Shown here: piece by piece, positions 1-6,163 of the stretch
Position numbering within the stretch: the first letter of the stretch is position 1
Layout: each line of letters opens with the position of its first letter
Source of the DNA: an uncultured Anaerolineae bacterium
GTDB lineage: Bacteria > Chloroflexota > Anaerolineae > Anaerolineales > UBA4823
DNA length: 6,163 bases
Direction of reading: 5' to 3'
Assembly: GCA_937129505.1 (NCBI GenBank)
Contig: CAKZNJ010000248.1
Span: 1-6,163 of the forward strand
The notes under the pieces: model-generated
The model's database searches: none
Told to the model about the DNA's origin: nothing
Seen by the model: only the letters and a program-made list of their open reading frames with translations
Translations under genes and position numbers: made by a program

Positions 1-91
1 ATGGAACTACTTATCTATGAAAGTCGTTAACAACAAGAGCGATCTCTATCTCTCTTGATGAATTAGCTGAACGAACATAAAGGATGCTAGG
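1..91. other. Upstream leader, possible tail of a preceding gene
   Basis: The short stretch before the A2M gene carries no complete gene. Reading from base 2, the + frame is open for 18 codons and ends with TGA at 56-58, so this could be the last codons of an upstream gene; the stretch is too short to identify. Reading from base 1 gives only nine codons before TAA at 28-30. I see no convincing sigma-70 promoter. TTGATG at 55-60 and CATAAA at 76-81 are only 15 nt apart, and the second overlaps the ribosome binding site. The A2M gene may therefore be transcribed from a promoter outside the window or as part of an operon. Confidence 0.3.
80..91 (+). promoter_or_regulatory. Shine-Dalgarno of the A2M gene
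   Basis: AAGGA at 80-84 lies 7 nt before the ATG at 92, which is an ideal spacing. It supports this ATG as the true start. The encoded N-terminus is also what is expected: a short polar stretch followed by a long hydrophobic segment. Confidence 0.7.
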
Positions 92-3000
92 ATGAAATCG
101 ACAAATTCCCAATCAAAAATTGCACAAGATGAAAACCAATACCAACTCAAACAATTAGGGATTGGATTTTCTGTTCTGCTACTTATTTTACTCGTCAGTC
201 TTATCTTAGCCAGCCTTAGCGGCGTTCAAACCTTCCTAAAGGCAAGCGATCAAATCCCTGAACCAACCGAGGCGGTTGGCTTAGAATCAAAACCGCCCAC
301 GATTTTAGGGCGAGTCAGCCAGGTTTTTCCCGCCGATGGAAGTAAGGAGATTAATCCTGATGGAATCATCACGGTTATTTTCGATCGCCCAGTAGTTCCC
401 TTAACAACGCTTAAGAACCAAACTTCGTTGCCCAATCCGCTTAAATTTTCACCGCACCTAGAGGGGACGATAAAATGGCTGAACACATCGGTATTGGTTT
501 TTCAACCCACTAAACCGATGTTGAGTGGACAATTGTATCGGGTCAAGGTTGAAACAGAGTTTGGTGAATTGGGAGAAGTGCCAGAAGAGGGTTTTGAATG
601 GTCGTTTACCACTCGCGCGGCAGAAGTAGCGGGAATCCAGCTCCCAAGGAGTGGAGAAATTGATCCTCCAAGTGGTCGAGGAAATATCTTGCCTGATGAA
701 GCCATCACCATCCGCTTTTCCCAGCCAATGGAAGGGGCTTCTACAGAAAAAGCTACTCGTGTAGTAGCTGAGAAATCTCAGGAGACTCCATTGGAGTATC
801 AGTGGAATACTGATTATACAGAATTAACCATTAAGCCCAAAAGGCTATTTAGAATCGACACCGCTTACCAACTGGTTGTGCAGAAGACAGCTCAAACGCA
901 AAGCGGTAGTCTGCTGAGTGAGGAATTTAAGTGGAATTTTTATACCCTTCCGATGCCAAAAGTAGTAAGTGTTTCACCGTCCGATGGAGAAAATCAAAAG
1001 GAATTTTCTCCCGTTCTATTTGTAAAGTTTTCATCACCAATCAGAATCGACAGCTTCAAAGAAAATGTCATCATAAAACCAGAGCCCAAAAAGCCGCTTG
1101 AGTGGTGGTACAACGAATGGGAATATAGTTTTTTCACCAATAGTTTGGAGCCATCGACCCAATATGAAGTTGAAATCAAGGCGGGAGTGGAAGATATTTA
1201 TGGCAACAAAACAAGAGAAGCCAAAAAATTTTCGTTTACGACTGCGGCGGTAACCCCTTATGCTTATCTGAGAATGCCTGGTGAAACCGTACTTTATCGT
1301 TCGAAAGCGGAACTCCAGTATTTTTACCTAAGTATGACCAATGTGCGTAAAGCGGTGGTCACGTTTTATCGATTGAATTTTCGCGATTTCAGTGAGATGA
1401 TGTTCTACCAAAAGAATTTCTGGCAGTATGAGCCACCTCAGAGAGAGATGATTTGGAGCAAAGAGATTCTCAACGAAGCGAACCTAAATGAAGAGTATAC
1501 GGCGAAGGTCGAATTAGCTACAGGGGGTGAAAGCATACCGCCAGGCTTGTATTTTCTGACCCTTGATACCCCAGAAATCCCTCATCCCTATTCGCCTCAC
1601 CTCGATCAACGGATTATCATTGTCGCAAACGCGAACTTAACGTTTAAGACCACCCTTACGGAAGCGCTCGTATGGGCTACTGATTTTGAGAGTGGGGAGC
1701 CATTAGCCAATGTCCCGATTCAAGTTGTGGGAATCAATCAAATTCGTTTAGGTAGCGCTGTCACTGGTGTGGATGGTGTTGCTCGGATCACCTATCCCGA
1801 TACCTACTATGATGGCATTGCAGTTGCCTATGCAGACGAGGGAAATTTTATCTCTTATGCGACCAACACGTGGGGCAGTGGAGCAACGGCAGTTGATTAC
1901 GCTCTGTGGGAAGGATATTATTCGCAACCAGGCAAAACGCGGGCGTATGTCTATACCGAAAGGCCGATTTACCGCCCTGGTCAGACGGTCTATTTCAAAG
2001 CTATTTTGCGGGCTGATGATGATCTAAGTTATCAATTGCCTAGCTTAAAACAGGTAAAAGTTCGAATTCAAATTTTTGACCAAGTGCTTTGGGAAGAAAA
2101 CTACCGAGTTCGTGAAGGGGGAACCATCGATGGAAGCTTTGTTTTATCGGAAGAAGCTGCTCTGGGAACTTATATGCTCTCCGTTTTGAATCCTACCAAT
2201 GATGAGGTTATTGGACAACTCAGCTTCAGCGTTGCTGAGTATCGGAGACCTGAATTTCGGGTGGATGTGACCGTTGATCCTAACCAAATTGTTCAAGGTG
2301 AGAGTACCACAGCTTCGATCAAAGCCGAATACTATTCAGGTGGTCCCGTAGCAGAGGGGAAGGTCAAATGGTCTGTAACCGCACAACCCTATGTCTTCTC
2401 ACCCGGCAATGAATATCGTGATTATTCATTTGATGATGAAGATAGAGATGCACGGGAATATGAAATTACCGATCAGGGAATCCAAGTCATATCCAAGGGA
2501 GAAGGGGTATTAGATGCCTTTGGTCAATTTCGAGTTGATTTATCAGGCGCAGTTGGAGAGGATGGAAAAAGTAACCGATGGGTTTTTGAAGCGGAAGTGA
2601 CCGACATCGCTGGCAATATTGTAAGCGGCCGCCAAACGATGATCGTTCATCAAAGCCAAATCTATAGCGGCATCAAACCGGATAACTACCTAGGCGAGGC
2701 GGGAAAAGAACAGTCCTTTTCAATTGTGGTTTTGGATTGGGCAAGCAATGCCATTGCTGAACAAGTGGTAACCGTTGACGTCGTTGAGCGCAGATGGCAT
2801 AGTGTACAAGTCCAGCAACCGGATGGCTCAATCGTTTGGGAAACCAAAGTTGAGGAAATTCCCGTTATAACCTCACAACAAGTTCAAACGGATACACAAG
2901 GAAAGGCAAAGGTGATTTTTACGCCGGCTAATGGCGGTGTTTTCCGAGGGAAAGTATGTACACAAGATAAAGGCGAAAGAATGCATTGCGCCTCTGCTTA

Positions 3001-5824
3001 TCTTTGGGTGTATGGCGGTGACTTTGTGCCCTGGCGACAAACCAACGATCGATCGTTACAGGTGGTTTCTGATAAGAAAGAATATGAAGAGGGAGACATG
3101 GCAAAAATATTGATTGCTTCTCCCTTCCAAGGCTCAGCATACGCATTAATTACAGTGGAGCGGGGTCATATTCGCTCGCACGAAGTGATCCAAATGAACT
3201 CAAATAGCACGATTTATTCTCTCCCGATATCTCCAGAAATGGCGCCGAATATCTATGTTTCGGTGATGGTGGTTAAGGGAGTAGATGAAAGCAACCCTCG
3301 CCCTGCGTTTCGGATAGGTTTAGCTGAATTGAAAGTGGCTTCTCAGGATAAAAATTTATCCATCTCAGTAGAAAAGGACAAGCAAGTGGCTCGACCTGGG
3401 GATGAAATCAGTTACACTTTACGGGTCAAGGACGCAGCCGGGAATGCAGTCAGAGCTGAAGTGTCGGTTAGTCTCAGTGACTTGGCAACTTTATCTTTGG
3501 TTGAGCCAAACAGTTTACCGATTTCTGATTTCTTTTATAACCGTCGCTCATTAAGTGTTCGAACTTCCTCGCCGCTTTTATTGAGTATGGAGGACTACAA
3601 TGCTTTTGCTGAAGAGGATCTGGTTAAGGGTGAGTCGATGGGGAGCGGCGGAGGTAAAGGAGGGGGAGCTTTGGGTGTGGTGGAAGTAAGGCAGGAGTTC
3701 CCTGACACCGCTTATTGGAAAGCTCGTTTAATCACCGATGAAAAGGGGGAAGTAAGCTTTAAGGTCAAGTTGCCAGATAATTTGACAATTTGGCGCTTAG
3801 ATGCCCGCGCCGTGACCGATGATACAAAAGTAGGGCAGGTGGTGGACGATCTTGCGGTAAAGAAACCGCTGATGGTCCTTCCGAAAACACCAAGGTTCTT
3901 TGTTGTCGGTGATATTGCTGAGGTCGGTGCAACCGTTCGAAATCAAACCGGTCAAAACCTTTCCGTCAAGGTCAATTTACAAGCTGAGGGAGTAGAGGTT
4001 CTCGGTCCGCTTGAGCAAGCTCTCAACATCGGAGATAACCAACAAGTTTATGTCAAATGGAATGTGCGCGTTTTGGATAGCAAGCGAGTAGATCTGATTT
4101 TTTCTGCCCTTGCAGGAGAATGGCAAGATGCAACAAAGCCTACTTTAGCGACGTTAGACGACCAGGGGTTAGTTGTATACCGCTATGAGAGCCGTGAGGT
4201 AGTGGCGACGGCTGGTAGTTTGGAGCAGGCAGGAAGCCGTCAGGAGACCCTTCAGATACCCCCTGCCCAAATTCAAAGGGGTGGTGAATTGAGAATCCGC
4301 CTGCAACCCTCTTTGGGAGCCTCTTTAGTGGAGGGCTTATCCTATCTGGAAAACTATCCATATGCCTGTACAGAGCAAACCGTCTCTAGATTTCTACCCA
4401 ATGTTCTGATAACGCAAGCGTACCAAGCGGCTGGATTAATAGATACAAAAATGCAGGCTAAGTTGGATGAACTGGTAAAAGTCGGGCTGCAGAAATTGTA
4501 TAAACAACAGAACCCTGATGGAGGATGGGGATGGTGGAGTACAGAGAAGAGTGATTTGCAGACTAGTGCTTATGTGATGCTCGCCTTAGTCGAGGCGAGA
4601 AAATCCAAGTACCCAGTTGACCAAAATGTGTTTGATAGAGGGAAGCAATATCTCGTCCAAAACCTTTCCAATGTAAGTGCCCTGAAATACGAGTGGGAAC
4701 TTAATCGCCAAGCTTTTGTGTTATATGTACTCGCAAGGGCTGAGGCACCTGATCCTTCTCGGACGGTTGCTCTATATGAGAAACGAGATTCGTTGGCAAC
4801 CTATGCGAAAGCCTATTTGGCGCAAACATTGTATACTATAAATCCTGCTGATAATAGGGTAGAAACCTTACTTTTTGATTTGCAAAGCAATGCCATCCAA
4901 TCCGCCACAGGTACTCATTGGCAGGAAGAAGAGCGTGATGCTTATAATTGGAATACGGACAGTCGCACTACAGCAATCGTATTATCTGTACTGGAAACGA
5001 TCGAACAGGGTACGCCTTCCCATGAGAATATTGTGCGCTGGTTGGTTCAAAATCGCCATGAGCGAGGGTGGGAGGGAACGCAAGAAACAGCTTGGACATT
5101 GATGGCATTAGAACGATGGCTGGAGAGCAGTGGTGAACTTGAAGGGGAATATCGGGTGAATGTTGCAGTGAATAATCGGCGAATAGAATCGTGGAATGTA
5201 GGTAAAGAGGTTATTAATGAAACGAAGGAATTGCGCATAGCCATTAATGAGCTGCTTTCTGATGCTCTGAATCGCATTGTTTTCACCAAAAGCAACGACA
5301 GCGGAAGGTTATATTACACCCTTTATCTGACTACTCATGAAGCAGTTCCTGAAATTCAACCGCTCAGCTGGGGAATTACCGTAAGCAGGGAATATTTTCG
5401 ATTAGAGAATCCAGAGATCTCGCTATCAGAAGCCCGTGTCGGTGAGGTCATCTATGGCCGATTGATCCTTGTAATCCCGAATGATGCTCATCATGTCGTT
5501 ATTGAAGATTACCTTCCCGCTGGTGTTGAAGCGATGAATCAAGAGCTGTTGACTACGTCCCAAAACACACCAGCGGCAAAATATACTTGGAATGATTTGA
5601 TCTATCGAGGATGGAACTGGTGGATGTTTGACCACATTGAACTTAGAGATGAAAAAATCGTCCTGGCTGCTGAGTATCTACCAGCCGGAACTTACATTTA
5701 CACTTATCCTATTCGAGTGGTTCATGTGGGTGAATACCAAACCATCCCTCCACTTGCTTATGAATTCTACTTTCCAGAAATTTTTGGTAGAGGCGCGGGG
5801 ATGAGTTTTCGGGTTTTACCGTAA
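92..5824 (+). CDS. Bacterial alpha-2-macroglobulin family protein (membrane-anchored thioester protease trap)
   Basis: Seen: a 1910-residue protein. A polar N-terminus precedes a hydrophobic segment at about 23-44 that has no lipobox Cys. Three Big_5 Ig-like domains follow (about 73-174, 180-286, 288-385, two of them ending in SFTT), then macroglobulin (MG) domains from about 390. These include the hallmark YTERPIYRPGQTVYFKA at 621-637 and a bait-region domain at about 988-1200 (GDMAKILIASPF, YALITVERG). The A2M domain begins near 1200 (QEFPDTAYWKARL, LPDNLTIWRLDARA). The thioester domain spans about 1405-1680, with Cys1426-Thr-Glu-Gln1429 and toroid motifs GGWGWW and GWEGTQETAWTLMAL. A C-terminal MG domain follows (about 1760-1910, FPEIFGRGAG).

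Known of the family: cleavage of the bait exposes the thioester, which couples covalently to the protease and traps it outside the membrane.

E. coli YfhM has about 1650 residues; most of the extra length here is the Big_5 stretch. There is no frameshift. Family assignment is very secure; the attacker protease and the mode of anchoring are inferred. Confidence 0.97.
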   Translation: MKSTNSQSKIAQDENQYQLKQLGIGFSVLLLILLVSLILASLSGVQTFLKASDQIPEPTEAVGLESKPPTILGRVSQVFPADGSKEINPDGIITVIFDRPVVPLTTLKNQTSLPNPLKFSPHLEGTIKWLNTSVLVFQPTKPMLSGQLYRVKVETEFGELGEVPEEGFEWSFTTRAAEVAGIQLPRSGEIDPPSGRGNILPDEAITIRFSQPMEGASTEKATRVVAEKSQETPLEYQWNTDYTELTIKPKRLFRIDTAYQLVVQKTAQTQSGSLLSEEFKWNFYTLPMPKVVSVSPSDGENQKEFSPVLFVKFSSPIRIDSFKENVIIKPEPKKPLEWWYNEWEYSFFTNSLEPSTQYEVEIKAGVEDIYGNKTREAKKFSFTTAAVTPYAYLRMPGETVLYRSKAELQYFYLSMTNVRKAVVTFYRLNFRDFSEMMFYQKNFWQYEPPQREMIWSKEILNEANLNEEYTAKVELATGGESIPPGLYFLTLDTPEIPHPYSPHLDQRIIIVANANLTFKTTLTEALVWATDFESGEPLANVPIQVVGINQIRLGSAVTGVDGVARITYPDTYYDGIAVAYADEGNFISYATNTWGSGATAVDYALWEGYYSQPGKTRAYVYTERPIYRPGQTVYFKAILRADDDLSYQLPSLKQVKVRIQIFDQVLWEENYRVREGGTIDGSFVLSEEAALGTYMLSVLNPTNDEVIGQLSFSVAEYRRPEFRVDVTVDPNQIVQGESTTASIKAEYYSGGPVAEGKVKWSVTAQPYVFSPGNEYRDYSFDDEDRDAREYEITDQGIQVISKGEGVLDAFGQFRVDLSGAVGEDGKSNRWVFEAEVTDIAGNIVSGRQTMIVHQSQIYSGIKPDNYLGEAGKEQSFSIVVLDWASNAIAEQVVTVDVVERRWHSVQVQQPDGSIVWETKVEEIPVITSQQVQTDTQGKAKVIFTPANGGVFRGKVCTQDKGERMHCASAYLWVYGGDFVPWRQTNDRSLQVVSDKKEYEEGDMAKILIASPFQGSAYALITVERGHIRSHEVIQMNSNSTIYSLPISPEMAPNIYVSVMVVKGVDESNPRPAFRIGLAELKVASQDKNLSISVEKDKQVARPGDEISYTLRVKDAAGNAVRAEVSVSLSDLATLSLVEPNSLPISDFFYNRRSLSVRTSSPLLLSMEDYNAFAEEDLVKGESMGSGGGKGGGALGVVEVRQEFPDTAYWKARLITDEKGEVSFKVKLPDNLTIWRLDARAVTDDTKVGQVVDDLAVKKPLMVLPKTPRFFVVGDIAEVGATVRNQTGQNLSVKVNLQAEGVEVLGPLEQALNIGDNQQVYVKWNVRVLDSKRVDLIFSALAGEWQDATKPTLATLDDQGLVVYRYESREVVATAGSLEQAGSRQETLQIPPAQIQRGGELRIRLQPSLGASLVEGLSYLENYPYACTEQTVSRFLPNVLITQAYQAAGLIDTKMQAKLDELVKVGLQKLYKQQNPDGGWGWWSTEKSDLQTSAYVMLALVEARKSKYPVDQNVFDRGKQYLVQNLSNVSALKYEWELNRQAFVLYVLARAEAPDPSRTVALYEKRDSLATYAKAYLAQTLYTINPADNRVETLLFDLQSNAIQSATGTHWQEEERDAYNWNTDSRTTAIVLSVLETIEQGTPSHENIVRWLVQNRHERGWEGTQETAWTLMALERWLESSGELEGEYRVNVAVNNRRIESWNVGKEVINETKELRIAINELLSDALNRIVFTKSNDSGRLYYTLYLTTHEAVPEIQPLSWGITVSREYFRLENPEISLSEARVGEVIYGRLILVIPNDAHHVVIEDYLPAGVEAMNQELLTTSQNTPAAKYTWNDLIYRGWNWWMFDHIELRDEKIVLAAEYLPAGTYIYTYPIRVVHVGEYQTIPPLAYEFYFPEIFGRGAGMSFRVLP
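155..223 (+). other. N-terminal signal-anchor segment of the A2M
   Basis: Residues about 22-44 are an uninterrupted hydrophobic run rich in Leu, Ile, Val and Ser, after a polar stretch with several Lys. No cysteine follows, so this cannot be a lipoprotein signal, unlike E. coli YfhM. No clean Ala-X-Ala cleavage site is visible. I read it as a single membrane anchor with the rest of the protein outside; a cleaved signal peptide near residue 44 is the alternative. A Pro/Glu/Ser-containing linker (about 52-70) leads to the first folded domain. Confidence 0.7.
308..1246 (+). other. Three tandem Big_5 (SbsA-type Ig-like) domains in the A2M
   Basis: Residues about 73-385 hold three diverged copies of the same fold. 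Each opens with a pattern like V-x-P-x-(D/S)-G or its equivalent (FPADGSKEINPDG, LPRSGEIDPPSG, SPSDGENQKEFSP). Each continues with an I-x-(I/V)-x-F-(D/S)-x-P strand (VIFDRPV, IRFSQPM, VKFSSPI) and closes with a W/F-x-F-x-T strand (WSFTTR, WNFYTL, FSFTTA). Such domains are common in bacterial surface proteins. They probably act as a stalk holding the trap away from the membrane; that role is inferred. Confidence 0.8.
2957..2989 (+). other. Cysteine pair, probable cross-hairpin disulfide in an MG domain
   Basis: Cys956 (TGT at 2957-2959) and Cys966 (TGC at 2987-2989) flank a nine-residue polar loop (TQDKGERMH) just before the strand ASAYLWVYGG. Apart from the thioester Cys1426 these are the only cysteines in 1910 residues. 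Their placement on the two strands of what looks like a beta-hairpin suggests an extracytoplasmic disulfide. The pairing is inferred from sequence only. Confidence 0.5.
3482..3691 (+). other. Candidate bait region of the A2M
   Basis: Residues about 1131-1200 link the bait-region domain to the A2M domain and look like flexible, protease-accessible sequence. They contain a dibasic RR at 1151-1152, hydrophobic sites in PLLLSMEDY, an acidic patch (AEEDLVKGE) and a Gly-rich tract SGGGKGGGALG at 1185-1195, directly before the conserved QEFPDTAYW. The mixture of basic, bulky hydrophobic and acidic sites fits a broad-spectrum bait. The exact cleavage sites cannot be told from sequence. Confidence 0.55.
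4304..5131 (+). other. Thioester domain with intact Cys-Thr-Glu-Gln motif
   Basis: Residues about 1405-1680 form the alpha/alpha-toroid thioester domain. The motif is YPYACTEQTVSRFLP, with Cys1426 at 4367-4369 and Gln1429 at 4376-4378. These are the two residues that form the internal beta-cysteinyl gamma-glutamyl thioester in the family (CxEQ). Toroid helices are marked by NPDGGWGWW, DLQTSAYVMLAL, SRTTAIVLSVL and TQETAWTLMAL. Because both reactive residues are present, this should be a covalent trap rather than a thioester-lacking paralogue of the YfaS (MagD) type. Confidence 0.9.
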
Positions 5825-5843
5825 CGGTGGTTGAACGGTAAAA
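5814..5843. terminator. Stem-loop at the convergent gene junction (weak terminator candidate)
   Basis: TTTTACCGT at 5814-5822 is the exact reverse complement of ACGGTAAAA at 5835-5843, giving a perfect 9-bp stem with a 12-nt loop. It lies where the A2M and the minus-strand reading frame meet, the usual place for a bidirectional terminator. Neither strand has a T-tract beyond the stem, although the A/T-rich stem base supplies a T run on the incoming side, so it is not a canonical intrinsic terminator. A nested ACCGT-A-ACGGT palindrome (5818-5828) offers a competing pairing. Confidence 0.35.
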
Positions 5844-6025
5844 GAAATTGTGTGTGCTTCCACGAGCTTTTGGTCATGCCATCCCTCGACCCGTAACGAA
5901 TGCGTGCCTTCTTCCATTGTCCACCAAACTATGAGAGGTTGCGAGTCGAGGGTGGCTAGTGGGCTGCCATCCATGAATAGATGAAAGTGAGTGAGGTTAG
6001 AAAGGTTCCTGATTTCGATCAACAA
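5816..6025 (-). CDS. Probable C-terminal remnant of penicillin-binding protein 1C (PbpC-like, BiPBP_C-type domain)
   Basis: Seen: a 69-codon minus-strand frame ending in TAA at 5816-5818. It overlaps the end of the A2M gene tail-to-tail by 9 nt. The protein has the layout of the small beta-sandwich that ends PBP1C: a DG turn (FMDGSPLATL), then PLIVWWTMEEGTHSLRVEG and a closing ISFTVQ strand. In the family this corresponds to a 'DG...W...G.H.L.....F.V' pattern.

The only upstream start in frame is TTG at 6023-6025, with no Shine-Dalgarno, so a free-standing gene is doubtful. The frame continues upstream to a TAA at 6083-6085 with no ATG, and beyond that stop it is open to the window edge.

Known: pbpC genes lie beside A2M genes in many bacteria, which supports the reading. 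I favour a pseudogene fragment or a gene broken by one nonsense codon. A small orphan Ig-like protein is the alternative. Confidence 0.5.
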   Translation of the reverse strand: MLIEIRNLSNLTHFHLFMDGSPLATLDSQPLIVWWTMEEGTHSLRVEGWHDQKLVEAHTISFTVQPPLR

Positions 6026-6163
6026 TTTTGGATTGCTTTGGGTTGATTTACTTCTATCTATTGTGATAGCTATATATATGATTTATGAATCTTGGGAAAT
6101 AATATTAAATTCTACTAGAATATTTTTGATGCGCGCACCTAAGGATTTGGATTTAAACCTAAT
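6026..6163. other. AT-rich end region with possible upstream continuation of the broken minus-strand gene
   Basis: From about 6060 the base composition drops sharply (about 27% GC by my count over 6061-6163). The minus frame of the PbpC-like remnant runs through this stretch with one stop, TAA at 6083-6085. The last 26 codons at the edge (6086-6163) are open, while the other two minus frames carry several stops. The peptide just before the stop (FNIISQDS) and after it (IIYIAI) weakly resembles the 'I.sP.dg..y.i' opening of the BiPBP_C domain. A short run of open codons can arise by chance, so this is only suggestive. No RNA gene or mobile element end is recognisable. Confidence 0.25.

Noticed and set aside
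55..81. Possible promoter TTGATG / CATAAA before the A2M
   Set aside because: The spacing is only 15 nt and the -10-like element overlaps the Shine-Dalgarno, leaving no room for a usable transcript start.
1767..2027. Plus-strand open frame of 86 codons in another frame of the A2M
   Set aside because: The real frame here encodes the recognisable MG2 motif (YTERPIYRPGQ). The alternative peptide has no domain resemblance.
4140..4361. Minus-strand open frame of 73 codons inside the A2M
   Set aside because: It lies wholly inside the strongly conserved A2M frame, the peptide is low-complexity Pro/Ser/Gly-rich, and no start signal or family resemblance is visible.
5047..5295. Minus-strand open frame of 82 codons near the end of the A2M
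   Set aside because: It is antisense to the thioester and C-terminal domains, its Ser/Arg-rich composition is typical of a shadow frame, and it has no ribosome binding site.
6109..6127. Terminator-like ATTCT-ACT-AGAAT followed by TATTTTT
   Set aside because: The stem is only 5 bp with four A/T pairs and a 3-nt loop, too weak to call as an intrinsic terminator in AT-rich sequence.
6137..6162. Two ACCTAA copies exactly 20 nt apart and a tandem GGATTT
   Set aside because: Six-base repeats in a short AT-rich stretch are expected by chance. With only two copies at the window edge there is no array to support.

Overview
The window holds one very large gene and little else. About 93% of it (92-5824, + strand) is a single intact 1910-residue bacterial alpha-2-macroglobulin (A2M). 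This is a secreted or surface-anchored, thioester-containing, broad-spectrum protease trap of the YfhM class. Domain order, the thioester Cys-Thr-Glu-Gln, the Gly-rich bait-like linker and the conserved C-terminal domain are all readable, and the frame runs uninterrupted from a well-spaced Shine-Dalgarno to its stop.

Organism: the sequence is bacterial with moderate GC (the gene is in the mid 40s percent by eye). The protein has three Ig-like Big_5 (SbsA-type) domains in front of the macroglobulin core, and an uncleaved-looking hydrophobic anchor with no lipoprotein cysteine. From memory of the family, this architecture and the wording around the thioester resemble A2Ms of Chloroflexota (Anaerolineae-like). 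That assignment is an inference, not a proof.

Layout: 1-91 is a short leader with no convincing promoter and possibly the tail of an upstream gene. 92-5824 is the A2M. At 5814-5843 a perfect 9-bp inverted repeat sits on the junction where the A2M stop and a minus-strand stop interlock in a 9-nt convergent overlap. 5816-6025 (- strand) reads as an orphan 69-residue C-terminal domain resembling the tail of penicillin-binding protein 1C (PbpC). 6026-6163 is AT-rich; its minus frame stays open to the window edge except for one TAA at 6083-6085, and no other gene is visible there.

How the parts fit: A2M and PBP1C genes are classically neighbours in bacteria, with PBP1C thought to repair peptidoglycan after a breach while A2M traps the invading proteases. 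Here the pair appears to survive in convergent orientation, with the PBP1C side reduced to, or interrupted near, its last domain. I see no RNA genes, CRISPR arrays or insertion sequences, and no evidence of a wholly new system. The notable points are the broken-looking partner, the N-terminal architecture and the cysteine pair in the A2M.
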